From contig URPS01000010.1 in assembly GCA_900549855.1 (NCBI GenBank), positions 1 to 58,668 of the forward strand: a stretch of DNA of 58,668 nucleotides, written 5' to 3'. Below the pieces are notes generated by a model. That model did not search any database and was not told where the DNA came from. It saw only the letters and a list, made by a program, of their open reading frames with translations. A program made the translations under genes and the position numbers. Of this stretch, positions 25,319 to 34,313 are shown one piece after another. Source of the DNA: an uncultured bacterium. GTDB taxonomy: Bacteria; Cyanobacteriota; Vampirovibrionia; Gastranaerophilales; Gastranaerophilaceae. Positions within the stretch are counted from its first letter, which is position 1, and each line of letters opens with the position of its first letter.

Positions 25319-25889
25319 AAAATTAGACCTTTCTGTTGTTTTTTAACCAATAGAAAACATTACAAAAATTTGGAACAACAAAGGGAACGGAAAACCGAAC
25401 CCCTTGCTATCCCACGACACTTTAACAAATGGTAGTTGTTAATATTAACTAATGTAGGTTATGATTTAACTCTTGTTAAAATATTAACCGGTTAATATTA
25501 AATACTATATAATATTATTAATAATATATAATATTAGTTAATGAATATATTAAGTAGTTAAAGATAAATAGTATTTAATATCAGATATAATATTAACTAC
25601 TATTTAAAGTACAAGTATCAATTTTTCAACAATTCTTGCTGATTTATTGCTAAAACTTATTTTTTCGTTTTATTTTCTATCATTCAATTGTTACAAGCTT
25701 TTTAGCTTATTCTTGCTCTTTTTTATTCAACTCAAAAATTGCGGAATACAATAGAGTAAATTCATTCACCCTATTTTGTCCGCAAGTATTTGCAATAATT
25801 GAAAAGAAAAGATGTTGGTTAGACAAGGGCGCGCAAGCGCATATTATCTATCACCAAAGGGCATTCGTTAAAGCAAAAAAGAAAGCGAC
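25319..25889. other. AT-rich palindrome cluster; possible phage origin
   Basis: This 571-base gap has no gene. Between 25438 and 25612 it is almost pure A/T and holds repeats of the AATATTAACT type (25441-25450, 25589-25598), a perfect 20-bp palindrome AATATTAACCGGTTAATATT (25480-25499) and a TATTATTAATAATA palindrome. This looks like an iteron-like replication origin or a multi-site operator. It divides the early genes. The rest of the gap shows nothing clear. Confidence 0.45.
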
Positions 25890-25902
25890 CTAAGCCACTT
25901 TC
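25875..25902 (-). terminator. Terminator overlapping the 25890 stop codon
   Basis: On the minus strand, GAAAGTGGC, loop TTAG and GTCGCTTTC (two G-U pairs) are followed by TTTTTTG. The stem includes the stop codon of the upstream gene. Confidence 0.65.
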
Positions 25903-26354
25903 TTTTCCACTTTAGAATCAGCTTTACGGAGCTGTTCCATAATCTTTTCGTTGAGTTCTTTAAGACATCTGTCTGCTACGTCTAGGTATTCAACAGGCTT
26001 TTTGTATTGTGCTTCAAACTCATCGTAAGCGCGTTTTTCAATTAAGTCGCCCATTGGCTCTATTTCAAGCGAGTTCTTTTTCAAGCTTCTTTCGATAGCT
26101 TTGATGTAGCGTTCAAACGTAATTTTTTGACGATTGAATTTGTAAGCGATTACGGAATGATTGTAATCAGCGTTACCGATTTGGTATTCGAGCAAATACC
26201 CTTCTTTTTTGAACCAATAGAGAACACCTTGCCAAGAGTAAATCTTTTGTGATGTTTCAAATAAACATCCTGTTCCATCTTTGCCAAAATACTGTTCTGC
26301 AAAAAGTCTGCCGTAAACATACGAAAACAAGTTAAATTCTCTTGAGTTTGCCAT
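25890..26354 (-). CDS. Unknown early protein
   Basis: 154 residues from ATG 26354 (AAAGGA 7 bases upstream); the 47-residue upward extension lies in the leader region and is rejected. The protein is mixed helical with a lysine-rich C-terminus (KADSKVEKK). No known domain is seen. The gene has its own leader and terminator. It may be an independent early or lysogeny gene. Confidence 0.6.
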   Translation of the reverse strand: MANSREFNLFSYVYGRLFAEQYFGKDGTGCLFETSQKIYSWQGVLYWFKKEGYLLEYQIGNADYNHSVIAYKFNRQKITFERYIKAIERSLKKNSLEIEPMGDLIEKRAYDEFEAQYKKPVEYLDVADRCLKELNEKIMEQLRKADSKVEKKVA

Positions 26355-26381
26355 AATTAAATCCTTTCTACGCAGTAGCGT

Positions 26382-26595
26382 GTCTTTTCTGTTCACACCC
26401 TTAACTACGATGCACAGATTACAAATAGCGTGAGCGTTTTTTGACAAAATAGTACAAATCTTGTTACGGTTCTTAACAACGCTAAAACTTAACATACAGA
26501 TTTGTTGTTAGGAACTGTAACAAATTTTTCATTTCAGTACGATTTTGACAAAAAATTTGTAATTTGTGCTTTAATAGGGGAGAACAGAAAAGACT
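26382..26595. promoter_or_regulatory. Inverted duplicated divergent promoter/leader
   Basis: The minus-strand leader of the 25890 gene and the plus-strand region read outward from about 26490 are imperfect mirror copies. The inner arms 26461-26480 and 26504-26523 match 18 of 20 bases. Both carry a TTGACA-like box and end in GAACAGAAAAGAC. This suggests two divergent promoters under one regulator. Confidence 0.55.
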
Positions 26596-26606
26596 AGCTA
26601 CGGAGT

Positions 26607-26711
26607 ATGGATTTAAAGATTGCAAACGAAAGGGATTTAACTTTCGAGTATGAGAAGAAAGACTTTTTGCAAGATCATATTTTGGCAGTTTTATATCATT
26701 TAAAATATTAA
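26607..26711 (+). CDS. Possible 34-aa charged peptide
   Basis: ATG 26607 to TAA 26711. The peptide (MDLKIANERDLTFEYEKK...) looks protein-like, charged at the front and hydrophobic at the end. It lies behind the plus-strand copy of the duplicated leader. The ribosome site GGAG is only one base from the ATG, which weakens the call. Confidence 0.3.
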   Translation: MDLKIANERDLTFEYEKKDFLQDHILAVLYHLKY

Positions 26712-27440
26712 CAAAGGATTGACAAAAAGGGGTTAATCGTAAATAATATGAGTAGGGGAAAGTTCCCAACAAATCGGCTAAAATCTTGTTGAGAACTTTA
26801 CTTAGTACCCTATGAGATTAAAGCTAAAATTAGCTTAAGCAACTGTTTCAGCTTTCATAGTTTCCATCTCCTTTCCTGACCAAGTCCACTTAGTATTCGT
26901 GTGTCAGAAGCAGGTGTTTGGCACTACCCTATAAAGCAAATACGCTTTACAATGGGATTATATCATTAACAAATGGTGATTATTATTGGCAATGCTCTTT
27001 TTAAGGCATGTCAATTTTATCTTTTTAACCACCATCAACTATTCACCCCACCGGCTTGTAGTAAAAACTTCCAAGCGGAATTTACAGACACTTACAATTT
27101 AACAAGGCTTGATTTAAAAAATTGCAGGGGGGGTGTACCCCCCTGCTTCAACTTTCTCTAAATATAGAAAATACATACCCATATTTCTCGGGTAGAAAAA
27201 AGGGCATTAAAAAGCTCCCTCTAAAAAGAGAGAGCTAAAGAGCCTAAAATGAAATTCAACTTATACTTGTATTATACAATATTCCGAGGTCGTTTAAGGT
27301 CAAGAATGACAGCTTGTAAAACTATTTTTACATAGTGTCAAAATAGTCCCACTTTTTTAGAGAAATAAGCGATAATATAAGAGTAGTTGATACGCACATT
27401 TGAAGTAGTTTTACATTTTGTGTAAAGGTTTACCCCAGGG
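26712..27440. other. Long leader region before late operon
   Basis: About 730 bases without a convincing gene. It holds an inverted repeat (26759-26805), a tiny minus-strand frame (MKAETVA) behind a strong AAAGGAG followed by AAGCTAATTTTAGCTT, a GC-rich hairpin of seven G and six C around TGTA (27124-27146), and the minus-strand ncRNA candidate at 27207-27264. The rightward late promoter must lie here or just upstream of 27441, but I cannot fix it. Confidence 0.35.
27207..27264 (-). ncRNA. Candidate short RNA with terminator
   Basis: A minus-strand TATAAT (27276-27271) could start a transcript near 27264. The hairpin AGCTCTCTCT/AGAGGGAGCT with TTTTTAA follows at 27236-27207. That gives about 60 bases with no reading frame, opposite in direction to the late operon, so it could be an antisense or regulatory RNA. 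The -35 box is weak. Confidence 0.3.
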
Positions 27441-27890
27441 ATGGATGAAAAGAAGTTGACGTATCGTAACCTACGGGGATTATTGTATATGTTTACCCAT
27501 TGTAATAGAAAATTCAAATCGGAAGAGATTTGGTTTTTAAAAGATAATAAAAATTTTAGAAAAAGAAAATTTTACCTTGCGACTTGCCCTATCTGCAAAA
27601 AAGGATTGGCAAAACTTGTAGAAACAAGAAAATCTGACGGTAAAATTTTTAGCGAAATTATGAGTGGTAAAAAGTTAGAAAATTTTACCCAACGCTTTAT
27701 CAAAGAAGTGAATTACACAGATAAATCACTTCCAAATTTTAAGAACTCACTTTTTGGATTTTGTTATGGCGAAAATCACGAGATACACAATTCTAAAGGT
27801 GAAGTTGTAGAAATAAGACAAAAAAGTTGCGACTTTTTTGGTAACAAAGAATTAATTTTCTCATTAAAAATAAAAACTCCTACTCCTTAA
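27441..27890 (+). CDS. Unknown phage protein before terminase
   Basis: 149 residues with a CPIC pair near residue 50 and basic surroundings; a second Cys region occurs later (CYGEN, CDFFG). It may be a DNA- or RNA-binding late regulator or a virion component. The ribosome site is unclear because AGGG adjoins the ATG. It is followed by the small terminase gene after about 70 bases. Confidence 0.5.
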   Translation: MDEKKLTYRNLRGLLYMFTHCNRKFKSEEIWFLKDNKNFRKRKFYLATCPICKKGLAKLVETRKSDGKIFSEIMSGKKLENFTQRFIKEVNYTDKSLPNFKNSLFGFCYGENHEIHNSKGEVVEIRQKSCDFFGNKELIFSLKIKTPTP

Positions 27891-27962
27891 TATGTTGTGA
27901 TGTGTTGATTGTTGGTGGCTTTATCCCTTAGCCACCATTTCTTTTTATTTAGGAATTCAGAT

Positions 27963-28466
27963 ATGGCAAAAGAAAATAAACCAATAGTTAAACGTAAACC
28001 AAATTCAAAAGATTGGGCGAAAATTAGAGCAATGTATTTGCGTGGTGAATCATTAGACTTTGTAATGGAGCATATTCCCGAACTTGATATTAAGCGTTCT
28101 TCTATTTCTGAAAAAATGAGTAGAGAAGGTATCAACCGTAAAAAGAAAAAGATTGAGGAAAAAGTTACCGAAAAACTTTGTGCAAGAGTTGAGGAAGAGA
28201 AGGTTGCCGCTAACGAGCGACACATTCAACTTTTTAATGAATCTTTAGATGTGATACAGACTTTGTTGGAACAATACAAAGATGAATTAACGGAAGGTAA
28301 AGCAAAACCCAGAGCATCTGCATATAATATGGATTTAATTATGTCCGGCATTTCAAAAGCACAAAGAGGTTTGCGTGTTGCACTTGGTATGGATGAAGAC
28401 GGTAATATCAAACTCGACCAACCGGAAGTTTTGGTTATTGAAGGTATGAGCGAAAAAAATATTTAG
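27963..28466 (+). CDS. Terminase small subunit-like protein
   Basis: 168 residues from ATG 27963 (AGGA 9 bases upstream). An N-terminal helix-turn-helix (WAKIRAMYLRGESLDFV ... SISEKMSREG) is followed by a basic linker and long helices, as in small terminases that recognise packaging sites. It stands just before the portal gene, the normal place. Its partner large subunit lies 17 kb downstream, which is unusual. Confidence 0.6.
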   Translation: MAKENKPIVKRKPNSKDWAKIRAMYLRGESLDFVMEHIPELDIKRSSISEKMSREGINRKKKKIEEKVTEKLCARVEEEKVAANERHIQLFNESLDVIQTLLEQYKDELTEGKAKPRASAYNMDLIMSGISKAQRGLRVALGMDEDGNIKLDQPEVLVIEGMSEKNI

Positions 28467-28468
28467 TT

Positions 28469-30355
28469 ATGGAACATATTGTTGATAAATTTAAAAAGCC
28501 TAAAAAGCTTTCGGAAGAACAGAAAGACGAGATTGCAAAAAGAATTGTCAGCGATTTTAATACATACAATGATGCAAGACAGAGTAATTTAACTAAGGCT
28601 AACGAACTAATAGCAGAAGTATTTTTCAAAAAAGATTTATCAAAAGAAAATGACAAAAACAAAAAATGGAAAGCTAAAGTTAAGATGTGTAAGCTTTTCA
28701 TGTTTTATCAGACTTTCAAAGCTTTTATTTGGAAAAACACTTACTCGGGCATAAATTCAATGTTTGATGTTTCGGGTGAATCCTTGGAATCGGATAACAA
28801 TTCTAATAAGCAAAAAGCAATGCTTGTAGATATTCTTGAAAAAATGGATTATTCTCAAATTTGTGATTTGGTTATTGATAATTCTCTTTTGTATGGTGAA
28901 TTACTTGCTTTTTGTACTTGGCGCACTAAAAAAGAGGAATACAGAAGACCTATCAACTTTTTTGAGGTGTTGTTCAAAAATGATGTAAAAAATCTTCCTA
29001 AAATTATGGAAGCTAAAGCGAAAGGACAAAATTTCTATATTGATGAGCGTACTGTATACGACAACCCTTTTATCGTTCCCATTAATCCGGCAGATTTTGT
29101 TTTTGATGTTACACAATCAAACGACTTTGATAATTGCCCGAAAATCAATAGAAGTTGGCGCACTCCTAACGATATAATCAATAATGAGTGTTATGAAATT
29201 TCTGCAGATGTTGCAAGGGATTTAAGAAATATGATTTCAAAATCGCCTGATACATCGGATTTGGTCGACCAATCTAAGGAAGCATTGATTAATAAACACA
29301 AAAACGGTTCTACTGTTGAAGTGTTGGAATATTGGGGTGATTTCACATTACCTAGCGGTGAAGTTTTAAAGAATTGGCATGCAGTTGTTGTGGGCGGTAA
29401 GTATCTTGTAAGATTTGAGAAAAATATTTTTGTTATTAATCCGTTTATATTTGGAACATTTTTACAAGACCCCGACACTAAACGTGGAATAAGTCCGTTG
29501 TATTCAATAATGGACTTGGCACATGTTCAAGAAAACTTACTGAATAAAACTGTTGATATGCAGGCTTTGACAGAAAATCCACCTCTTTTGTGTCCTAAAG
29601 ATTTTTTTGACGATGATGATGTTGAACTATATCCCGGAAAGATAATTACTTATGACCCTCAACTTTATACTTCAAGTAGTATTCAGCCGATGAGTTTTCA
29701 GAGCAATATTTTTGTTAATGACATTAGTTTTTTATCTGACCTTATGAGTGAAATATCGGGAATATTCCCTAATATGATGGGGGCAGAAGAATCGGGTAGC
29801 AGAACTGCAACTGAAATTAATGTAAAAACACAGGGACAAACTACAAGGCTATCAATGGTTTTAGATGTGATAAACCAATATTTTATTATTCCAACAATCA
29901 AAAAGGTTGCAAAACTTTGTGCGAATTTTAAATTTGGTTCAGAAAATATTTTCTTGAATAAGGATAATAATCCCGAGAATGTTGTTATTACGGATGAGAT
30001 AAGACAAGGCGAATATCGGTATACTTATTCAGATAGAAATACTATGACCGAAAGATTTAGTTTTGCGGATATGGTAATTCTTGCGGTCGAAAGATTTTCT
30101 AATCACATTCCTTTGAATATTCAATCTATTTTTGTTTGGTATATGGAACAAAAAGGTGTTGAAAATCCCGAAAGATTTTTGCAACCAATGAAGGAAATCC
30201 CAATGGAAGTTCAACAAGTTTTGCTACAAAATCCTGCTATTCAAAAAATGATACAGAATGCGGAAACCGAAAAAACTAAGCAAAAGAATTCTGCTCCCGA
30301 ACCTGTTGAAATTCCGAGAGGTAGTGCTGAAAGTAAAATGCAGATTTATGAATAA
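28469..30355 (+). CDS. Portal protein
   Basis: 628 residues. This is a large P22-type portal of a short-tailed phage. Clues are the size, the position after the small terminase, the NPADFVFDVTQS and GISPLYSIMDLAHVQENLLNK segments, and the helical stem region SEISGIFPNMMGAEESGSRTATEI, which is common in podovirus head-tail connectors. The dodecameric portal is the DNA entry and exit channel. The C-terminus is helical and Lys/Glu-rich. The start adjoins the small terminase stop. Confidence 0.85.
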   Translation: MEHIVDKFKKPKKLSEEQKDEIAKRIVSDFNTYNDARQSNLTKANELIAEVFFKKDLSKENDKNKKWKAKVKMCKLFMFYQTFKAFIWKNTYSGINSMFDVSGESLESDNNSNKQKAMLVDILEKMDYSQICDLVIDNSLLYGELLAFCTWRTKKEEYRRPINFFEVLFKNDVKNLPKIMEAKAKGQNFYIDERTVYDNPFIVPINPADFVFDVTQSNDFDNCPKINRSWRTPNDIINNECYEISADVARDLRNMISKSPDTSDLVDQSKEALINKHKNGSTVEVLEYWGDFTLPSGEVLKNWHAVVVGGKYLVRFEKNIFVINPFIFGTFLQDPDTKRGISPLYSIMDLAHVQENLLNKTVDMQALTENPPLLCPKDFFDDDDVELYPGKIITYDPQLYTSSSIQPMSFQSNIFVNDISFLSDLMSEISGIFPNMMGAEESGSRTATEINVKTQGQTTRLSMVLDVINQYFIIPTIKKVAKLCANFKFGSENIFLNKDNNPENVVITDEIRQGEYRYTYSDRNTMTERFSFADMVILAVERFSNHIPLNIQSIFVWYMEQKGVENPERFLQPMKEIPMEVQQVLLQNPAIQKMIQNAETEKTKQKNSAPEPVEIPRGSAESKMQIYE

Positions 30356-30548
30356 AGATATTTTAACGGAAAAGAACGATTTAATTTCTACGGAAGATTA
30401 TTCCAAGATTAAATCTTATCAGCTTGAAAATATTTTAAAACTTTCAAATAGCGAAATTAATCCTTTAATTCTTCAAGGAATGTTGAAGGTTATAGCTGAT
30501 ACTGATAAATGGAAAAGTGATTTTGTTAATGCAAAGAAAAGGAATTAA
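30348..30548 (+). CDS. Small morphogenesis protein
   Basis: 66 residues from ATG 30348, overlapping the portal stop by 8 bases. It is helical and charged (LTEKNDLISTEDYSKIKSYQ). It sits between portal and scaffold and is likely a small head-assembly protein. No known family. Confidence 0.5.
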   Translation: MNKDILTEKNDLISTEDYSKIKSYQLENILKLSNSEINPLILQGMLKVIADTDKWKSDFVNAKKRN

Positions 30549-30551
30549 TAT

Positions 30552-31472
30552 ATGTTAGATAATGAAAACGATTTAGATTCACAAATCCAAGAAATTTTTG
30601 ATAATGAAGATTCTGCAGTTGAAGAAAATCCTGATGAACAAGTGGAAGATTCTGAAACTAAAGAAACTGAAACAAAAGAAGAAATTGACTGCCCCAGTGA
30701 ATTTTTGAAAGAGGACGGAAGTGTTGATGTTAGTAATTTGCTAAAATCATACAACGAAATTGTACCTTTGGTTGCTCAAAAATCTGACTGGGAAAAAGAA
30801 AAAGCAGAACTTGAAAAACAGGTTAATTTTGCAAGAAATCTGCAAAACCAACAATTAGAACAAGTACAATCCGAAGGCTATCAAGACACAGATGATATGC
30901 GACTTGTGAGAGAAGTTGCAAAGGCACAAGCTAGAGAATATGAAAAATATTTGTACACAGTAGCAGAGCCGGAGCGTATCCAAGGAATGTTGGCTCTCTA
31001 TGCACAAAACCCTAATCCCGAGTTGCTTGCACGTATAGAGGAAGAATTTGGAGTTGATGTTGTTAAGCGTGCAACAATTTTTGCAGAAAGATATAAAACC
31101 CAAGTTCAAGAAAAACTTAATCTTGAAAAATATGAACAATACAGACAGGAAGCGCAAAATTTTGTAAGTAAATCAATTAATGATTATCCCGATTGGTTTA
31201 AAATTCCCGAGTTTGTAGATTTCTTCAAAGATGCTTTGACTGTTAAAGGTGATGCTTTTGAAACCTCACAATTAGTACAGCATTTGCAAAAACTCAAAGA
31301 TTATTTTCACAAGGAATTTGAGGAAGAACAAAAGCTCAATTCCGAAAACGAAAAAGACAAAAACATTTTAAAAAAGCTAAGTCCTAATAATAATTCTCAA
31401 AATTTAGTAAATAAAAAATATGAGGATTATACTCCTGAAGAGTTGGACAAAGCAATCGAAGCCTTAATTTAG
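30552..31472 (+). CDS. Scaffolding protein
   Basis: 306 residues. The N-terminus is very acidic (about 45 residues of Asp/Glu) and the middle contains a long coiled coil. Such proteins between portal and capsid genes guide procapsid assembly and then leave. The C-terminus has Lys-rich capsid-binding character. Identification is by composition and position, not by sequence motif. Confidence 0.7.
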   Translation: MLDNENDLDSQIQEIFDNEDSAVEENPDEQVEDSETKETETKEEIDCPSEFLKEDGSVDVSNLLKSYNEIVPLVAQKSDWEKEKAELEKQVNFARNLQNQQLEQVQSEGYQDTDDMRLVREVAKAQAREYEKYLYTVAEPERIQGMLALYAQNPNPELLARIEEEFGVDVVKRATIFAERYKTQVQEKLNLEKYEQYRQEAQNFVSKSINDYPDWFKIPEFVDFFKDALTVKGDAFETSQLVQHLQKLKDYFHKEFEEEQKLNSENEKDKNILKKLSPNNNSQNLVNKKYEDYTPEELDKAIEALI

Positions 31473-31488
31473 ATAGGAGAAATAATAT

Positions 31489-32406
31489 ATGTCTGATGAA
31501 CAATTAATGATAACCACCTTTACAAAGGCTTACAACAAGTATATTTATAATGAAATGGTTATTGGACAACTTGCGCATACCGAGTTGAAAGACAAAGTAA
31601 AAACAGGTATCGAAGTTGATGTTACTATGCCTGCAATGGTTAATTTGTTTGATTATACAGGTGGTGATTTGAGTGATGCCGAACTTACAACGACTACGAC
31701 CGCAAAAGTTAAAATTGATAAAGGTAAAGCATTTCACTTTGAAGTCAATGAAGTTGATAAACAACGAATTGACAATGCTCCCGATTTGAAACAAAAAGTT
31801 GACCTTGCAAAAGAATATTCTTCTGATGCAATTAAACAATTTGCATCTGCAATTGATGTTGCATACGGAAATCTTTATACCCGAGCAGGTCATTATTTAT
31901 CAGGTTCAAGCAATTCTTCAATAAAACTGGATGCCGATTATGCAAAAGAAATTCTAGCTTATATGCAAGCTGAATTTAAGCGTGGCGATAGAAAAGGTCA
32001 TACAAATTGGATTGACGGGCAAATGGTTGCAATCGTTCCACCTGAATATCAATTCTATTTGGGTAAACTTGAAGATTTGCGATATGTTGAATCAGGTCAT
32101 CAAAAAATGGCAAAAGGATATATCGGTAAACTTTCGGGTTGGGAAATTGTTGTTTCAAACAACGTAGCTTCTGTAACAGAAAGTGATGGTTCAATAACCT
32201 ATTATCCTTTATTTGGTATCAAAGGAAAAACTTTAGCCGGTGGTATTTCTAAAAATCTGAATATGAAAAACTATATGCCGGAAAAGAATTTTAATACCCG
32301 ATACAAAGGTTATGGTTTATACGGTGTCGGCGCACCTAGAGCAGATTACTTAGGCACAGTTAAAATCACAGCTCCTTTGATGTTATCAACAAGAGAAGTT
32401 GCTTAA
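31489..32406 (+). CDS. Major capsid protein
   Basis: 305 residues following the scaffold gene. The N-terminus (FTKAYNKYIYNEMVIGQLAH) and the strand-rich TGIEVDVTMPAMVNLFDYTGGDL region are typical of HK97-fold capsid proteins of P22-like and related phages. A AGGAG site precedes the ATG. Confidence 0.8.
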   Translation: MSDEQLMITTFTKAYNKYIYNEMVIGQLAHTELKDKVKTGIEVDVTMPAMVNLFDYTGGDLSDAELTTTTTAKVKIDKGKAFHFEVNEVDKQRIDNAPDLKQKVDLAKEYSSDAIKQFASAIDVAYGNLYTRAGHYLSGSSNSSIKLDADYAKEILAYMQAEFKRGDRKGHTNWIDGQMVAIVPPEYQFYLGKLEDLRYVESGHQKMAKGYIGKLSGWEIVVSNNVASVTESDGSITYYPLFGIKGKTLAGGISKNLNMKNYMPEKNFNTRYKGYGLYGVGAPRADYLGTVKITAPLMLSTREVA

Positions 32407-32423
32407 TTTTAGAAAGGTGAATA

Positions 32424-32807
32424 ATGGCAAGAGATGAAATAAATATACAAACCCCAATAATGGATAGAACAGAATCTATCGGATTAAAAACAGTTACGGC
32501 AAAGTCCGTAACTGTTGCAAACGGAATTGTTCTCAAAAAAGCTATGGCTTGCATGAATAACACTCTGTTTATTCTTATCAGCAATACTGCATCTTCTGAT
32601 TCAACTGTTACATTCAAAAAAGGTGAAAGTTTTCCAAATTCAATGCTTGGCGATTTGTCGATTTCAGTTGCAAAATCAGCAACTACAATTTTTCAAATAC
32701 AAGACCCTTCAAGATTTGTTGATAAAAATGGCGATATCAACATTGATTTTGGTTCAGAATTTACAGGAACTATTTATGCAGTCGGTAAAAAAGCAAGTCT
32801 TGGTTAG
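32424..32807 (+). CDS. Putative capsid decoration protein
   Basis: 127 residues, strand-rich, directly after the capsid gene. The sequence KAMACMNNTLFILISNTASS and the Gly-rich end suit a small beta-rich head protein. The call rests on position and composition. Confidence 0.45.
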   Translation: MARDEINIQTPIMDRTESIGLKTVTAKSVTVANGIVLKKAMACMNNTLFILISNTASSDSTVTFKKGESFPNSMLGDLSISVAKSATTIFQIQDPSRFVDKNGDINIDFGSEFTGTIYAVGKKASLG

Positions 32808-32815
32808 GAGCAAAA

Positions 32816-33049
32816 ATGATTGAAATTAAATTTATTCCAACAGGTAATATTTTTTCTTTGCCTGATAGTGAAGCAATAAGAATTGTTAGTGAAGACAGAG
32901 GCAACTACAAAGTCCTTAAAGGTAAAGTGCCGGAAGTAAAACAACAAAAAGAAAAGAAATCGGTACAAGAATTGGTAGTTGTTGAAGAAAAAACAAAAAC
33001 TTCACAGGCAAAAGCAAAAGAAAATAAAAAACAGGATAAAACTGAATGA
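32816..33049 (+). CDS. Small basic phage protein
   Basis: 77 residues. The N-terminus is a short beta region (IEIKFIPTGNIFSLPD) and the C-terminal half is a lysine/glutamate/glutamine-rich tail. It overlaps the next gene by 4 bases (ATGA). Likely a head-completion or minor capsid protein; unknown. Confidence 0.45.
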   Translation: MIEIKFIPTGNIFSLPDSEAIRIVSEDRGNYKVLKGKVPEVKQQKEKKSVQELVVVEEKTKTSQAKAKENKKQDKTE

Positions 33050-33714
33050 CATTAACTTTTCTTGAAATATACAATGACGTTGCAGGGCAAGCTTGGTCTA
33101 TGTATGATGGTGATGCCGAAAGCGTTGATGAGATGGAAAGCGCACTAAAATCATCAATCAACAAAGCTTTGTCTGAAATTTGGTGTTCTTATCCCTTCCC
33201 TTTTAGAATAAAAACTCATATTATTACTACAAGAGAAGGTATTAACGAATACACAACTCCTAACGGAAATATTTTAAAGAAAACCGTTTCTAACAAACAA
33301 GTTTATTCAATTAGAATCGGAAACAGTTATTTAGAATATCTTGATAATTATGAAACACTTGAAGAAAAATCCGGTAAACCAACCGGATTTTTTGTTTCAA
33401 ATGAAAATATTTATCTTTACCCAATTCCCAATGAAAGCTATATCGTAACTATTGAATACTTAACTCTAGCGATTGGTGAGGATGATTTTGGCACAGCAAT
33501 TTTTTCTTTAAAAAACAATGATGATGCAATTAATATTCCCGAAAAATATGAAAATATTTTTAAAAATGCTCTTATAACAAAATCAATGCTTTATGCAATT
33601 GCATCTGAAACAGATGAAAACTACTCGGGGTACAAGGAACAATATGAGAGAGCATACAAAATTTTGCTTGATTATACATCGGGATTGAACAAAGAAAGAA
33701 AAGTGTTTTGGTAA
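33046..33714 (+). CDS. Head-to-tail adaptor protein
   Basis: 222 residues. The opening helix pattern (LEIYNDVAGQAWSMYDGDAE ... SSINKALSEIW) and the following beta-sheet region resemble gp4/gp6-type adaptors that bind below the portal in P22-like phages. Its place is right for a connector component. Confidence 0.65.
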   Translation: MTLTFLEIYNDVAGQAWSMYDGDAESVDEMESALKSSINKALSEIWCSYPFPFRIKTHIITTREGINEYTTPNGNILKKTVSNKQVYSIRIGNSYLEYLDNYETLEEKSGKPTGFFVSNENIYLYPIPNESYIVTIEYLTLAIGEDDFGTAIFSLKNNDDAINIPEKYENIFKNALITKSMLYAIASETDENYSGYKEQYERAYKILLDYTSGLNKERKVFW

Positions 33715-33782
33715 TTCATAAAGTTTTAAAACTAAAGTTCACTTATTAGTTGTACTTATATATTTTGTTAATATTATTAAAT

Positions 33783-33838
33783 TGTACGATTGAAATAATA
33801 AATATAGTGTCGTATAATTATAATAAGTAATGTCGTAT
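33783..33838 (+). promoter_or_regulatory. Strong promoter of DUF6088 gene
   Basis: TTGAAA (33790-33795) and TATAAT (33813-33818) are 17 bases apart. TGTCGTAT occurs at 33808-33815 and 33831-33838, with a related TGTACGAT at 33783-33790. These flank the -10 box, so they could be operators for an autoregulator. Confidence 0.65.
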
Positions 33839-33863
33839 TTTTATAAAATATAAAGGTGCAAAA

Positions 33864-34304
33864 ATGACGGTAGCAAACATTTTAGAAAAAAGAATACAAT
33901 ATCGTATAAAAAAATCTGTTAGTTCAGTTTTTATGCTACCTGATTTTTTGGACTTATCTGATAGGGACCAAGTAATGCGAGCATTGAGAAAACTTATAAA
34001 AAAGGGGTTAATTTTAAAAGTCGGTCAAGGTGTTTATGTAAAAGCAATAAAATCTCTAATATCAGAAGATTATATTCCTGCAATATCTTTGTCGGATATA
34101 GGGAAAGCTGTTGCTAAAAAATTAAAAATTAAAGTTATTCCAAACCGGTTTGAATTGTGGTACAATCAAGGCATATCAACACAAGTTCCGACTGGGTTTG
34201 TGATATCTGTATTAGGACAAATTAATAGAAAAATAGGATTTAATGGTGTTTATATAAAATATGAAACAGTCAGAAACAAAGAAAAATATTATAGATATAA
34301 TTAA
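33864..34304 (+). CDS. DUF6088-like (AbiEi-type) HTH protein
   Basis: 146 residues. An N-terminal winged helix (SVFMLPDFLDLSDRDQ ... RALRKLIKKGLILKVGQGVYV) followed by a small alpha-beta part is the DUF6088/AbiEi-antitoxin pattern. It has its own promoter with repeats and is convergent with the DUF3800 gene. In this family the HTH proteins can be antitoxins or transcription factors. The pair looks like an independent moron inserted into the structural operon. Confidence 0.7.
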   Translation: MTVANILEKRIQYRIKKSVSSVFMLPDFLDLSDRDQVMRALRKLIKKGLILKVGQGVYVKAIKSLISEDYIPAISLSDIGKAVAKKLKIKVIPNRFELWYNQGISTQVPTGFVISVLGQINRKIGFNGVYIKYETVRNKEKYYRYN

Positions 34305-34313
34305 TAACAACTG

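Noticed and set aside
26973..27161. 62-residue frame in the late-operon leader
   Set aside because: It has no ribosome site, odd composition and runs into the GC-rich hairpin.
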